Assembly: GCA_032119595.1 (NCBI GenBank)
Contig: JAUMBQ010000006.1
Coordinates: 868,001-932,000 of the forward strand
DNA: 64,000 nt
Reading direction: 5' to 3'
Source of the DNA: JAGIBJ01 sp032119595
Lineage (GTDB): Bacteria; Actinomycetota; Thermoleophilia; Solirubrobacterales; Solirubrobacteraceae
Shown one piece after another: positions 42,798 to 52,354 of this stretch (its first letter is position 1; each line of letters opens with the position of its first letter). The notes beneath the pieces are model-generated. The model was not told where the DNA came from, did not search any database, and was given only the letters and a program-made list of their open reading frames with translations. The translations under genes were made by a program, and so were the position numbers.

Positions 42798-44744
42798 CTA
42801 GCCCCGATTCGCTCGCCGCACCCGGCGCTGGTTGAGCACCTTGCGGGTGGCGGCCGGCGTCGCCTTGGTCTCCAGGAACTTCAGCGCCTGCACGTACAGA
42901 AGGCTGGCCGGGCGGGGGGCGATCTCGGCCATGCGCAGCCCGGCGAGGAACTCCTCGGGGCCTTCGAAATCGGGCATGCGGATGCGGACGGAGCCGAGGC
43001 CCTGGGCGACGTGGGCGTCGGACCCGGCGCCCATCGCGAGGCGGTACTTCTGGGCGAAGCGGCGGGCCTCGTCGTTGAAGGTGCCGACGGCCACGCGGGG
43101 ATTGAAGATCTCGATGGCATCGATGTCGTCGAGTACATCCAGCAGATGCTCGTAGTCGGGCACGGAGTGCATGCGGTCAAACGGGTGCGGCACGTAGACC
43201 ACACCGCCCTGGCGCTTGATCTCGGCGATGGTCTCCTGGAGGGTGAGTCCGCGCGGGATCTTCTCCTGGATGAAGAGGCCGATCACCTCGCCCTGCGACG
43301 CGGTCTTGACCTCCTCGCCCACGATCACCTTCATGCCGTACTGCGCGGCAAGCTCGGCAGCTTCTAGGGCCCCGTCGATCTCGTTGTGATCGGTGACGGC
43401 GATCGCGCCGAGGCCACGCTCGCGGGCCGTCGCGAGCAGCACCTCGACCGGCGTGGCGCAGTCGTGCGAAGTGTCGGTGTGCATGTGCAGATCGACGTCG
43501 ATCAGCGGCCGATCCTCGAGCCGCTTGCGCATCGCGGGCGCGACGCGCGGGTCGCGGCGACGGGCGAGGATCGAGCGATACGCATCCTCCACGGCATCCA
43601 CCACGCGGGCCGGCCGTTGGGCGGCCCGCACCGTGCCGCCGGCGCTGTGCAGGCGGGCCAGCAAGGCACGGTCGCCCGCGAGCTTGACGATCGACGCAGC
43701 GATCGAAGAGGGGCTGCGAACGTCGATCCGCAGGCCGCGATCGTCCTGGCCGACGACCTCGAGGTGAGCAGCCAGGCGCGTGGCGATCGGCACGGCTCCG
43801 GCCGCGATGGCGCGCACCACGCCGACCGGGTTTGGCTCGGCCCCGTCGGAGGCGAAGATGGCGACATCGGCCCAGGCGAGGACGTCGGCCTCGGTGGCCT
43901 CGTCGTCGCCAGGGAGATAGGTGATCCGGCTGGCGAGGGCCGGCGCCAGCGGCGTCGACGTTGAGGGCCCGCGGCCGCTGATCAGGCGCGCCTCCCAGGC
44001 GACGTCGGCGGGGATCTCGCGCAGGCCGCGCAGGACCGTCCGCAACGCCGCGCGCTCCTCCTGCTCCACGTACGCGATGCGCAGCGGGGCAACGCCGGCC
44101 CCGGGCGCCGAAGCGGGCGCCTCAGTGACATCGCCGCTGCGCGCCGGCGCAGGCTTCGCGACGCCCGGCGCGATCGGCGTGACCGTGCCACCGAGCAGCG
44201 ACTCGACCTCATGCGCGACACACAGCGAGGTGGCCAGGCGCGCGTCGAGGCGGCCAAAGCGCTGCTCGCGCATCTTCTTGGTGATCGGCGTCGACAGCTG
44301 GCGCTGCGGCGACGCGTGGAACGTCGCGACGTTCAGCGCGCCCGACGCCTTCAGCGCCGTGGCGGTGACCGATGGCGGCAGCGGGTCGTGCAGGTGACAG
44401 AGATCGAACGGGATCGCCGCGAAGAGGTCTTCGAGGGCGCGAGCGACGTCGACCGGTACGACGCCCTCACGGCGGCCGGCGCGCACGGGCGCCATCGCCT
44501 CGCCGATCGCGAGGACCCGCGGGGCCTCGCCTGGCGCGGGCAGGAGCGACTCGGGATTGGTGGCCAGCGCGGTGCGCACGGCGCGAATCTCAGCGCGGTC
44601 GCGTGAGGGCGCGACGAGCACCACGCGGTGCCCGCGCTCGGCGAGCCCCGCAGCGAGCAGCCGCGCGTGGCGCGACGCCTCGTGGTGGTCGTCGATCGGT
44701 CTCGGCGAGATCTGGGCGATCAGGAGCGAGCCAGTGTCGGTCAC
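42798..44744 (-). CDS. Fusion of GT4-type glycosyltransferase and PHP phosphoesterase
   Basis: 648-residue protein with a GTG start. Residues 1-400 look like a GT-B family 4 glycosyltransferase: IAQISPRPIDDHHEASRHAR, DLCHLHDPLPPSVTATALKA, YLPGDDEATEADVLAWADVA and EPNPVGVVRAIAAGAVPI. Residues 414-600 are a PHP domain with the metal-binding series DLHMHTDTSHDC, AVTDHNEI, VVYVPHPFDR and GSDAHVAQG. PHP domains are metal-dependent phosphoesterases. A single chain joining the two suggests a bifunctional enzyme in lipid-linked sugar or glycolipid metabolism. The catalytic E-x7-E of GT4 seems partly degraded (SDGAEPNPVGVVRA), so the first half may not be active. Confidence 0.85.
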   Translation of the reverse strand: MTDTGSLLIAQISPRPIDDHHEASRHARLLAAGLAERGHRVVLVAPSRDRAEIRAVRTALATNPESLLPAPGEAPRVLAIGEAMAPVRAGRREGVVPVDVARALEDLFAAIPFDLCHLHDPLPPSVTATALKASGALNVATFHASPQRQLSTPITKKMREQRFGRLDARLATSLCVAHEVESLLGGTVTPIAPGVAKPAPARSGDVTEAPASAPGAGVAPLRIAYVEQEERAALRTVLRGLREIPADVAWEARLISGRGPSTSTPLAPALASRITYLPGDDEATEADVLAWADVAIFASDGAEPNPVGVVRAIAAGAVPIATRLAAHLEVVGQDDRGLRIDVRSPSSIAASIVKLAGDRALLARLHSAGGTVRAAQRPARVVDAVEDAYRSILARRRDPRVAPAMRKRLEDRPLIDVDLHMHTDTSHDCATPVEVLLATARERGLGAIAVTDHNEIDGALEAAELAAQYGMKVIVGEEVKTASQGEVIGLFIQEKIPRGLTLQETIAEIKRQGGVVYVPHPFDRMHSVPDYEHLLDVLDDIDAIEIFNPRVAVGTFNDEARRFAQKYRLAMGAGSDAHVAQGLGSVRIRMPDFEGPEEFLAGLRMAEIAPRPASLLYVQALKFLETKATPAATRKVLNQRRVRRANRG

Positions 44745-44892
44745 GACTCCCGAGTCTACGGGTGCGCCAAGGCGGATCGCCCCGGTCAGGAGGCGCGGCG
44801 ACCGGCGCAGGCGGCTGCGTCATGTCGAACGCTGGTCCACCGGCACGGCGGCACGGCGCGGCTCCACTCTCCGCGGTGCCGATGAGGTGGCG

Positions 44893-45591
44893 ATGCTCCG
44901 CTCCCTCCCGCTCTCCGCTCTGCGCCTTCCGGCGCGGCGCCTCGGCCTCCTCATGCTGCTCGCCGCGTTCGCCCTCGTCGGCACGCTCGCTTCGGCATCC
45001 CACGCGGCCCTGCCGATCGGCGAGTCCTTCGGCACCGTCGCCGAGAACCGCGCCGACGCGCTGGTCGACATCCCCCTCGACGACATGGGTTACGACCGCG
45101 CCACCCGCTGCGTGAAGGGCCCGACCAAGGGCGCCCTCGCCCTCGTGAAGGAACTCCCCAAGCTTTCGCCCCGCGGCACGCTTTGGGGCATCATGCGCTG
45201 CGAAAAGTGGGGCAAGAAGTCAGCGTCGCTGCATGCCGAGGGGCGCGCGATCGACTGGCACCTTGATGCGCGCAACGCCGCCGACCGCGCCGATGCTGAG
45301 CGCCTCATCCGCGAACTCCTGGCGCCCGACGCAAGCGGCCAGCCGTTCGCCCTGGCGCGCCGACTCGGCGTGCAGGCCGTGATCTGGGACTGCCGCTCCT
45401 GGTGGGGCGGCGACAGCCTCCAGCGCTACTCCGCCTGCCAGGGCAAAGGCGGCAAGTGGAACCCGAAGGTCGACGACACCACCGCCCACCGCGACCACGT
45501 CCACCTCGAACTCAACAAGCGCGGCGCGGCGCTGGCCACCAGCTGGTGGACCGACGGCCCAGGCCGGGCCGCCGCGCGCAGCGTCAGGTAG
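44893..45591 (+). CDS. Secreted M15-like zinc peptidase
   Basis: 232-residue exported protein. The ATG at 44893 gives a signal peptide (RRLGLLMLLAAFALVGTLAS, then ASHAA). The catalytic core has SLHAEGRAIDWHLD (zinc ligands H114 and D121) and HRDHVHLEL (H204), the SxHxxGxAxD...HxH pattern of M15 D,D-carboxypeptidases. Several cysteines (CVKG, MRCEKW, WDCRSWW, SACQG) probably pair outside the cell. A peptidoglycan-trimming role is likely. It is divergent from the glycosyltransferase-PHP gene and ends at a shared hairpin. Confidence 0.82.
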   Translation: MLRSLPLSALRLPARRLGLLMLLAAFALVGTLASASHAALPIGESFGTVAENRADALVDIPLDDMGYDRATRCVKGPTKGALALVKELPKLSPRGTLWGIMRCEKWGKKSASLHAEGRAIDWHLDARNAADRADAERLIRELLAPDASGQPFALARRLGVQAVIWDCRSWWGGDSLQRYSACQGKGGKWNPKVDDTTAHRDHVHLELNKRGAALATSWWTDGPGRAAARSVR

Positions 45592-45604
45592 CGCCGGCGC
45601 CTTC

Positions 45605-45643
45605 CGGCTTGCAAGCTCCCGACACGCGAGAGCCTGCAAGCCG
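45605..45643. terminator. Bidirectional stem-loop between convergent genes
   Basis: Perfect 9-bp arms (CGGCTTGCA at 45605-45613 and its complement at 45635-45643), with a further GC-rich inner pairing. It sits 13 bp after the M15-like gene and 12 bp after the convergent DUF6801 gene. Confidence 0.7.
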
Positions 45644-45654
45644 ACAAGGGCCCC

Positions 45655-47295
45655 CTACGGCTTGGGGGTGAGGTTCAGCAAGATGGCATTGCCCTTACCA
45701 GCGGTCAGCGGGCTGATGATGCCGGTCAGCGCACCACAGCCAGCGAGGTCGCTGATCGCGAACGTGCCGGCGATCGGTCCGCCCTGAAGCGGGAAGAACG
45801 TCGGCTGCGTCGACTTCAGCACGGAGCTGGAGACCTGCTTGGCCTGGCAATTCGCTCCACCCGCAAGCTCGATCCCGAAGAGCGTGACCTTCGGGAGCTT
45901 GATGCGGAACTTCGCGTTCGCCGTCAACACGCCACCGGTCAAACGACCGGTGACCTTCTCCGTCGGCACGATCACGACCTGAGCCGTGACCGGCAAGAAG
46001 CCAAGCGCGGTCAGGTTGCCGGACGTCTTGTTCAACAACAGGTCGGCATTGAAGCAGCCGGACGGAACGCCGAGCTTCGCGTTGATCGAACCGGTGAGGG
46101 GCAGCGAGCCCTTGACCAGCGTCTTGAGCGTCGCCGAACCAGCCAGCGAGTACTTGTAATCAACCTGCGTCGGCTCACTCACCGTCGCGCAATCAACGGG
46201 ACCCGGCGTCACCGTCGGCGTGGGCGTGGGCGTCACGGTCGGCGTGGGCGTCACGGTCGGGGTCGGGGTTGCGCTCAACGTCTCGAACTTCGCAGTCGGT
46301 CCGATCTTGGCCAGCTCGCCGTTCGATGGCTTGAGGGCAACGACGTAGTAGCGGTAGGTGGCCCCGGGCAGAAGGCCGGTAATGATCGAGCACCCGTTGT
46401 CCTCCGGGAAGAACGGGTCGGTGGACACGTTGAAGCTGTCGATCGTCGAGATGTAGACGCCCTTCGGGTACGGGTCGAAGACCGGGCCGAACGTTCCGAA
46501 CCAGCAGACCTTCGCGCCCGATGGCGTGATGTCGGTGACCGTCGCGGTCGGAGCGGGCCACGGCTCGGGGGTCGGCGTCGGCGGGAAGATCGGCGTCGGC
46601 GTCGGGCTCGGCGTTGGGGGCGCAGACGGGGTCGGCGTCGGGTTGTCGATCCCAGCCCAGAAGTCCGCGATCTTCGCCGGCTGACCTGCCGGCGACAGCG
46701 TGCACGAAACCGCGAACGTATTCGGGTTTCCGTCGGCATTGACCGAGTCCAGGTCCTGGGCGTACGTGCCGTCGGGCAGCTTCGCCTTCAGGAGGAGCCC
46801 GAGCGACTCCAGAGCGACTGTGCCCGGACCATCGCCCGAACTGAGCGGAAGGAGCACCCGGACCTCAAACGGCTGCAACGAGCCAAATGGCGAGGCAACG
46901 GGCATTTCCGGGATGCCGATGAACGGGGCCCGCAGCGGGAACGACCCCGCGAACCCCGGAGCGGTCACCTTGACCGATCCCGTCGGAGCACCTTCGATGG
47001 ACGTCGCGCCGATGATGTCAATCGGGAGGGGCGACGACGGCGTCAGCGTCAGAGCGACCATGCCGGTCTGACCCACCCCGCGCGGAATCTGCGCGGGGAA
47101 CGACGCATCCACCTTCACCTGCATCGGCTGCGCACCCACGAACGGGTACGTGCAGCTATACGTCAGCGTTGTCTGCGTAACTGCCGCGGCCGGGGCGGCG
47201 GCAACACCGGCGGTCGCGGCGACGGCTCCAGCCGCCGCTAGAGCCAGACGGCGATAGTTGCGACGCAATGGCGCGAGTGAGCGAGATCCCCTCAT
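45655..47295 (-). CDS. Secreted DUF6801 protein with Pro-Thr linkers, FN3 and shared C-terminal domain
   Basis: 546-residue exported protein. AAGAGGAG lies just before the ATG at 47295. A signal peptide is followed by a DUF6801 domain (residues 45-200; TTLTYSCTYPFVGAQPMQVK). A Pro-Thr linker leads to an FN3-like module (255-345; ATVTDITPSGAKVCWFG), a second linker of TPTV repeats and a C-terminal domain (375-546; TQVDYKYSLAGSATLKTLVK). That last domain is almost identical to the end of the protein at 48367-49569. The Cys content is low and paired. Cell-surface location is likely, but no anchor is seen. Confidence 0.85.
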   Translation of the reverse strand: MRGSRSLAPLRRNYRRLALAAAGAVAATAGVAAAPAAAVTQTTLTYSCTYPFVGAQPMQVKVDASFPAQIPRGVGQTGMVALTLTPSSPLPIDIIGATSIEGAPTGSVKVTAPGFAGSFPLRAPFIGIPEMPVASPFGSLQPFEVRVLLPLSSGDGPGTVALESLGLLLKAKLPDGTYAQDLDSVNADGNPNTFAVSCTLSPAGQPAKIADFWAGIDNPTPTPSAPPTPSPTPTPIFPPTPTPEPWPAPTATVTDITPSGAKVCWFGTFGPVFDPYPKGVYISTIDSFNVSTDPFFPEDNGCSIITGLLPGATYRYYVVALKPSNGELAKIGPTAKFETLSATPTPTVTPTPTVTPTPTPTVTPGPVDCATVSEPTQVDYKYSLAGSATLKTLVKGSLPLTGSINAKLGVPSGCFNADLLLNKTSGNLTALGFLPVTAQVVIVPTEKVTGRLTGGVLTANAKFRIKLPKVTLFGIELAGGANCQAKQVSSSVLKSTQPTFFPLQGGPIAGTFAISDLAGCGALTGIISPLTAGKGNAILLNLTPKP

Positions 47296-47487
47296 CGGGA
47301 CTCCTCTTTCTTAAACGGGACAGGTGCTTCCACGGTTCCCTGCACAAGGACAACTGCGCACACCGAGAATGGAGAAACAGAGGCCAGTCTCTCCCGCCAC
47401 TATCACCCTGTCAAGCGAGAACCCGATACGTCGCGGCTTTGTTTGCTTCGCCTCCACGTGAAAGCTGTTTCTTGACCGGAGATCCGC

Positions 47488-48270
47488 TTAGCTGCACACG
47501 TCACTCGTGCTCGACCAGTACGCCCACCAGGACGCGCCAACCCGCTGGCCATCGACCGGCTCGACGGTCGCGTCGTACGGGTTCACGCCGCCACATTCGT
47601 CGCCTTCGCCCTGACCGACCTCCAGGCTCAGCGTGTCCGCGAAGTCATCGCCCGCCACCGACTCCCAGCGGCCGACCACGACGCGCCTGCCCTTCGGCTT
47701 CAGCGGCACCAGCAGACCCTGTGGAGCGCCGGTCGTTGGTGACACGGCCGGGGTCGGTGTCGCCGCCGGTGTGGTCTCGCCGACCGGCTCGGGACGCTCC
47801 TGCGGCGACGAGATCGCCATCACGAGCGTGCCGCGCGTGGTCACCCAGGCGGCCCCTTCACCCGTCGCGAGCAACCGACTGACTTTGACATCGGTGCTGC
47901 TGCCCCTGCCGGTGGTCGGCCGAAGCCCACGCATCCAGACGTAACCGCGCGACACGTCGGCGATCCAGATCGCGTCCTCGCGAGTCCCGGGCTTCTTGAC
48001 GGTCCAGGCCACAGTCTGACCATCGAACGACGCCTGGCTTGCCTTGTTCCACGGGCCGAGCTTGAAGCTCTTCGGCCTCTGGTCATAGAACGCGGTGCAG
48101 CCGTACAGGACGTTCTTGCCCTTCACCTTGCCTGGCCAGAGGACGCTGCCGCCGGTGCGCGCGAACTCGCCGGTGTGTTGCGGGCAGCCAGCGGCGCGAG
48201 CCGCGGCCGGACCGACGGCAGCAACCAGCACGGCGAGCAAAGGAACCAGAGCGAGATGAGGGCGGCGCAT
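47488..48270 (-). CDS. Secreted hypothetical protein
   Basis: 260-residue exported protein with signal peptide (MRRPHLALVPLLAVLVAAVG, then PAAARA). Residues 30-150 look like a beta-propeller fragment (RTGGSVLWPGKVKGKNVLYG, DAIWIADVSRGYVWMRG). A Pro/Thr-rich linker follows (TPAATPTPAVSPTTG), and then a C-terminal part with four Cys over the whole protein. It lies between the two DUF6801 genes on the same strand, with gaps of 192 and 96 bp, so it may share their regulation. No family is recognised. Confidence 0.65.
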   Translation of the reverse strand: MRRPHLALVPLLAVLVAAVGPAAARAAGCPQHTGEFARTGGSVLWPGKVKGKNVLYGCTAFYDQRPKSFKLGPWNKASQASFDGQTVAWTVKKPGTREDAIWIADVSRGYVWMRGLRPTTGRGSSTDVKVSRLLATGEGAAWVTTRGTLVMAISSPQERPEPVGETTPAATPTPAVSPTTGAPQGLLVPLKPKGRRVVVGRWESVAGDDFADTLSLEVGQGEGDECGGVNPYDATVEPVDGQRVGASWWAYWSSTSDVCS

Positions 48271-48366
48271 GACCCGACGCTACGCCCCGAAGGCTCCGAG
48301 ATCGAGCAGACCAAAGCCGCGCGTCTGACCCTCGGTATCCGAGAGCCAGAAGCGCGGCCGAACCAA

Positions 48367-49569
48367 CTAGTTGTTGGGCGTGAGGTTCAGCAGGATCGCG
48401 TTGCCCTTGCCAGCGGTCAGCGGCGAGACGATGCCGGTGAGGGCACCGCAGTTCGCGAGGTCGCTGATGGCGAACGTGCCAGCGATCGGTCCGCCCTGAA
48501 GCGGGAAGAACGTCGGCTGCGTCGACTTCAGCACCGAGCTGGAAACCTGCTTGGCCTGGCAATTCGCGCCGCCAGCGAGCTCAACGCCGAACAGCGTCAC
48601 CTTCTGCGGCTTGATCCGGAACTTTGCATTCGCCGTGAGGACACCGCCCGTCAGACGGCCAGTGACCTTCTCCGTCGGAACAATCACGACCTGGGCCGTG
48701 ACCGGCAAGAAGCCGAGCGCGGTCAGATTGCCGGACGTCTTGTTCAAAAGCAGATCAGCCTTGAAGCAGCCAGACGGAACGCCAAGCTTCGCGTTAATCG
48801 AACCGGTGAGCGGAAGCGAGCCCTTGACCAGCGTCTTGAGCGTCGCCGAACCCGCCAGCGAGTACTTGTAGTCGACCTGCGTCGGCTCATTGATCCCTTC
48901 GCAGCCGATTGGCTGCGGGATCGGCGTGGGCGTCGGCGTGGGCATGACCGTGGGCGTGGGCGTCGGCGTGGACCCGCCAATCTCGAACGTCGCGATCTCC
49001 GTGGACTGCGACGTCGGCGACGGAGTGCACGGGATGAGGTCCCGCGGGACGCCGGGGACCGGTTCACCGATCTCGTCGATCGGCTGGAGGCTCATCGCGA
49101 AAGACTTCAGTGCGATCGTTCCGGCCGATTCCGGGCCGGCCGCAGGAAGCTCGAACTTGAGGGCGTACTGATGCGGCGCCCAGACCGGCTCGGAGACCAG
49201 TTCCTGGCTCGCGACCGGCCACTGAACGGGCAAGCCACCGCTGCCTGGGTTGACGTCTGCCGTCATGACGAGCTGTCCATCACCCCACCCGCCGACGAAC
49301 GAACCGTCGTCCTCCGGCTGAATCGCTCTGACCGTTACGACAGCATCGGTCACCGCGCCCCGGTTGATGACCGCGGGAATCGAGGTCTGCGTCTCCACGC
49401 TCACGGGCTGAGACCGTCCGTCCGGGTAGGCACAGCTATAGCTCAGCGTCTTCTGATGGATGACGGCGGCGGCCGGAGCAGCGGACACCAACGCGGACGC
49501 GGTGATGATCCCCGCGAGCATGAGGATGCGATGGGGGCGGCGCGTGAGCGGCGCGGAACAAGTTGCCAT
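48367..49569 (-). CDS. Secreted DUF6801 protein, paralogue of the one at 45655-47295
   Basis: 400-residue exported protein. The ATG at 49569 is preceded by AGGAGCC. A signal peptide precedes a DUF6801 domain (residues 40-195; TLSYSCAYPDGRSQPVSVE), a TPTP linker and the same 170-residue C-terminal domain as in the 546-residue paralogue. In that domain only about ten residues differ, while the N-terminal halves share little beyond the family pattern. It has no FN3 module. Similarity at DNA level in the last 500 bp suggests recent duplication or gene conversion of the C-terminal domain. Confidence 0.85.
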   Translation of the reverse strand: MATCSAPLTRRPHRILMLAGIITASALVSAAPAAAVIHQKTLSYSCAYPDGRSQPVSVETQTSIPAVINRGAVTDAVVTVRAIQPEDDGSFVGGWGDGQLVMTADVNPGSGGLPVQWPVASQELVSEPVWAPHQYALKFELPAAGPESAGTIALKSFAMSLQPIDEIGEPVPGVPRDLIPCTPSPTSQSTEIATFEIGGSTPTPTPTVMPTPTPTPIPQPIGCEGINEPTQVDYKYSLAGSATLKTLVKGSLPLTGSINAKLGVPSGCFKADLLLNKTSGNLTALGFLPVTAQVVIVPTEKVTGRLTGGVLTANAKFRIKPQKVTLFGVELAGGANCQAKQVSSSVLKSTQPTFFPLQGGPIAGTFAISDLANCGALTGIVSPLTAGKGNAILLNLTPNN

Positions 49570-49785
49570 CAGAAGGCTCCTCGGGACAGATGGGACGACC
49601 TGCGCGTCGTGGACCCAGCGCGCGGACAAGCGCCTTGAGACCACGAACACACGAGCACTATCCCCAGCGGGAACCGCTATGTCAATAGAGGAGTCGCAAC
49701 GGATCGACGCGGAACCTAGCGCGGCGTCAAAACGCTCTCCACAACCCCTGTCCGAGGCAAGCCCGCCGCCACCTCCGTGGCGCTC

Positions 49786-51813
49786 CTACAGCCGCGCCGC
49801 GAGCTCGCTGGCCTGCTTGATCGCGCGCTTGGCGTCGAGCTCGGCGGCGACGTCGGCGCCACCGACGAGATGCGTCGAGACCCCCGCTGCAACGAGCGCC
49901 TCGTGCAGGTCACGGCGCGGCTCCTGGCCGGCGCAGATGACGACGTGGTCGACGTCAAGCACACGCTCGCCGACAACGCCGTCGACCGTGATGTGCAGCC
50001 CAGCGTCGTCGATGCGCGTATACGCGGCGCCACCGATCATCTCCACGCCCTTGTGCTGAAGGGCCGCGCGATGCACCCAGCCGCTGGTCTTGCCGAGCCC
50101 GGCGCCAACCTTCGTCGTCTTGCGCTGAAGCAGGTAGACCTTGCGCGGCGAGGGCTCGTGCTCACCCTTAACCAGACCACCGTCGGCGAGTTCGGGATCC
50201 GTCACGCCCCACTCGCGCTGCCATGCCTGGAGATCCAGCGTCGGCGACGTGTCGTGGGTGAGGAACTCGCTCACGTCAAAACCGATGCCACCGGCACCGA
50301 TCACCGCAACGCTCTGGCCGAGCGTAACGGCGCCGGTGATCACGTCCGCGTAGCCGACCACCTTGGGGTGGTCGATGCCGTCGATTGCCGGCATCCTTGG
50401 CTCAACGCCGGTCGCGAGCACGACCTCGTCGTGGCCGCCCGCGATGAGCTCCTCCGCGGTGATCGCCGCGCCGAGCTTCTGCGTGACCCCGGTCAGTTCG
50501 AGCTGACGGCCGAAGTACCGCAGCGTCTCGACGAACTCCTCTTTCCCGGGGATCCGCTTGGCGAGGTTGAACTGGCCGCCGATCTCGTCGCTGGCATCGA
50601 TCAGCTCGACGGTATGCCCACGCTGCGCGAGCACCGTCGACGCCGCCAACCCAGCTGGGCCAGCACCGACGACCGCGATCCGCTTGCTCGCTGTCGTCGG
50701 CAGGTAGTTCAGCTCCGTTTCGCGGCCGGCACGCGGGTTCACGAGACAGGTCGCATGCTGGCGCTTGAAGATGTGATCCAGGCAGGCCTGGTTGCATGCG
50801 ATGCAGGTGTTGATCTCGTCCGCCCGGCCCTCCTGCGCCTTGATGGCCCAGTTCTCGTCGGCGAGCAGCGGCCGAGCCATCGAGATGAGATCGGCGTCGC
50901 CGCGAGCGAGCACGTCCTCGGCGACCTCCGGCGTGTTGATGCGGTTCGACGCCACCACCGGAATCGACACGTGCGGGCGCAACTTGCCGGTGACCCAGGT
51001 GAAGGCTGCCCGCGGAACTGAGGTCACGATCGTCGGGACGCGCGCCTCGTGCCAGCCGATGCCGGTGTTGATGATCGTCGCCCCGGCGGCCTCAATGCCC
51101 TGGGCAAGCTCGACGACCTCGTCCCAGCTCTGTCCGCCGGGCACCAGGTCGAGCATCGAGAGTCGGTAGACGATCACGAAATCCGGGCCGACGAGCTCCC
51201 GCGTGCGCATCACGATCTCGAGCGGAAGCTTCATCCGGTTCGCCGCCGACCCGCCGTACTCGTCCTTGCGGTGGTTCGTCGCCGCCGAGATGAACTGGTT
51301 GATGAAGTACCCCTCCGACCCCATGATCTCCACGCCGTCGTACCCGCCCTCGCGCGCGAGGAGTGCACTCTTGGCGAAGTCGTCGATCGTGCTGCGCACG
51401 CCGCGAGTGGTGAGTGCCCGTGCCTTGAACGGGTTGATCGGGGCCTTCGTGGCCGACGCCGACACGTTGAACGGGTTGTAGCCGTACCGCCCTGCGTGAA
51501 GGATCTGAAGCGCGATCTTGCCGCCGCCGTCGTGCACCGCATCGGTGATCACGCGGTGTTTGGAGGCCGCACTCTTCGTCGCCAGGCGCGAGCCGAACGG
51601 CGACAGCCAGCCTTCGCGGTTCGGCGCAAAGCCGCCGGTGATCATGAGGCCCACCCCGCCGCGCGAGCGCTCGGCGAAGTACTCCGCGAGCTTGGGGAAG
51701 TCGCTGGCCTTGTCTTCCAGCCCCGTGTGCATCGACCCCATCACGATGCGATTGCGCAGCGTCGTGAACCCCAGGTCGAGCGGCTGGAACAGGTGCGGAT
51801 AAGGCGAGGCCAT
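49786..51813 (-). CDS. fadH: 2,4-dienoyl-CoA reductase (NADPH), FadH type
   Basis: 675-residue enzyme, the same length as E. coli FadH (672). The FMN TIM barrel (1-330) has RNRIVMGSMHTGLED and ALQILHAGRYG. The [4Fe-4S] cluster ligands are C337, C340, C344 and C356. The FAD/NADPH part begins IAVVGAGPAGLAASTVLAQ and has a second nucleotide site, VAVIGAGGIGFDVSEFL. It reduces 2,4-dienoyl-CoA intermediates so that unsaturated fatty acids with double bonds at even positions can enter beta-oxidation. It stands alone, with no other fad gene nearby. Confidence 0.95.
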   Translation of the reverse strand: MASPYPHLFQPLDLGFTTLRNRIVMGSMHTGLEDKASDFPKLAEYFAERSRGGVGLMITGGFAPNREGWLSPFGSRLATKSAASKHRVITDAVHDGGGKIALQILHAGRYGYNPFNVSASATKAPINPFKARALTTRGVRSTIDDFAKSALLAREGGYDGVEIMGSEGYFINQFISAATNHRKDEYGGSAANRMKLPLEIVMRTRELVGPDFVIVYRLSMLDLVPGGQSWDEVVELAQGIEAAGATIINTGIGWHEARVPTIVTSVPRAAFTWVTGKLRPHVSIPVVASNRINTPEVAEDVLARGDADLISMARPLLADENWAIKAQEGRADEINTCIACNQACLDHIFKRQHATCLVNPRAGRETELNYLPTTASKRIAVVGAGPAGLAASTVLAQRGHTVELIDASDEIGGQFNLAKRIPGKEEFVETLRYFGRQLELTGVTQKLGAAITAEELIAGGHDEVVLATGVEPRMPAIDGIDHPKVVGYADVITGAVTLGQSVAVIGAGGIGFDVSEFLTHDTSPTLDLQAWQREWGVTDPELADGGLVKGEHEPSPRKVYLLQRKTTKVGAGLGKTSGWVHRAALQHKGVEMIGGAAYTRIDDAGLHITVDGVVGERVLDVDHVVICAGQEPRRDLHEALVAAGVSTHLVGGADVAAELDAKRAIKQASELAARL

Positions 51814-51916
51814 AACAGAGTTATACCGATGGTTCGAAGCGCGCCGACGGCCCCTGGACAGAGGGCTTCAGCGACGCTAGGGGAAGGCGGTCACGTTGAC
51901 AGACGCGCCCCGCGCC

Positions 51917-52354
51917 TCACGAGGCCGCCAGCGCAGCCTCGATCGTGATCGCCAGACCGGGACCCACCAGATCGATGTCCTCCGAGACCAGCGTCCACCC
52001 GTGACGCTGTGCGATCGCGGCATACGAGGCGTCGTAGAAGGTCAAGCCATGCTCCTCAGCCAATCGAGCCGCCGCCACGACATCATCATGCGTCAAAGAC
52101 TGTGGCTCCCCACAGATCGCGGCCAAGAGCGCGCAACTTTCGATGGCCGCCGCCGCCCTCCCCGGATGAATCCTCCCGATGGTGTTCGCGATCTCGTACA
52201 CCGCGAGCGTCGTGGTCACCAGCTCGTGCTCGCCGATCAGCTCCCTCGCCGAAATGGCACCAGGTGTCGAGTCCGGCAGCGTCCAATTCACGGCGACACT
52301 CGCGTCGACCAGGAGTTTGGACGCCTCGTGACCAGCCGCGAGCGCCGGCTTCAT
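51917..52354 (-). CDS. VapC-type PIN-domain toxin
   Basis: 145-residue PIN-domain ribonuclease. The acidic active site is complete: D17 (LLVDASVAVNW), E54 (AVYEIANT), D108 (LTFYDASYA) and D126 (LVSEDIDL). Its ATG overlaps the antitoxin stop codon (52351-52354), so translation is coupled. VapC toxins cut tRNA or rRNA in a Mg2+-dependent way. The first ten residues before SKLLVD are a little longer than usual. Confidence 0.9.
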   Translation of the reverse strand: MKPALAAGHEASKLLVDASVAVNWTLPDSTPGAISARELIGEHELVTTTLAVYEIANTIGRIHPGRAAAAIESCALLAAICGEPQSLTHDDVVAAARLAEEHGLTFYDASYAAIAQRHGWTLVSEDIDLVGPGLAITIEAALAAS

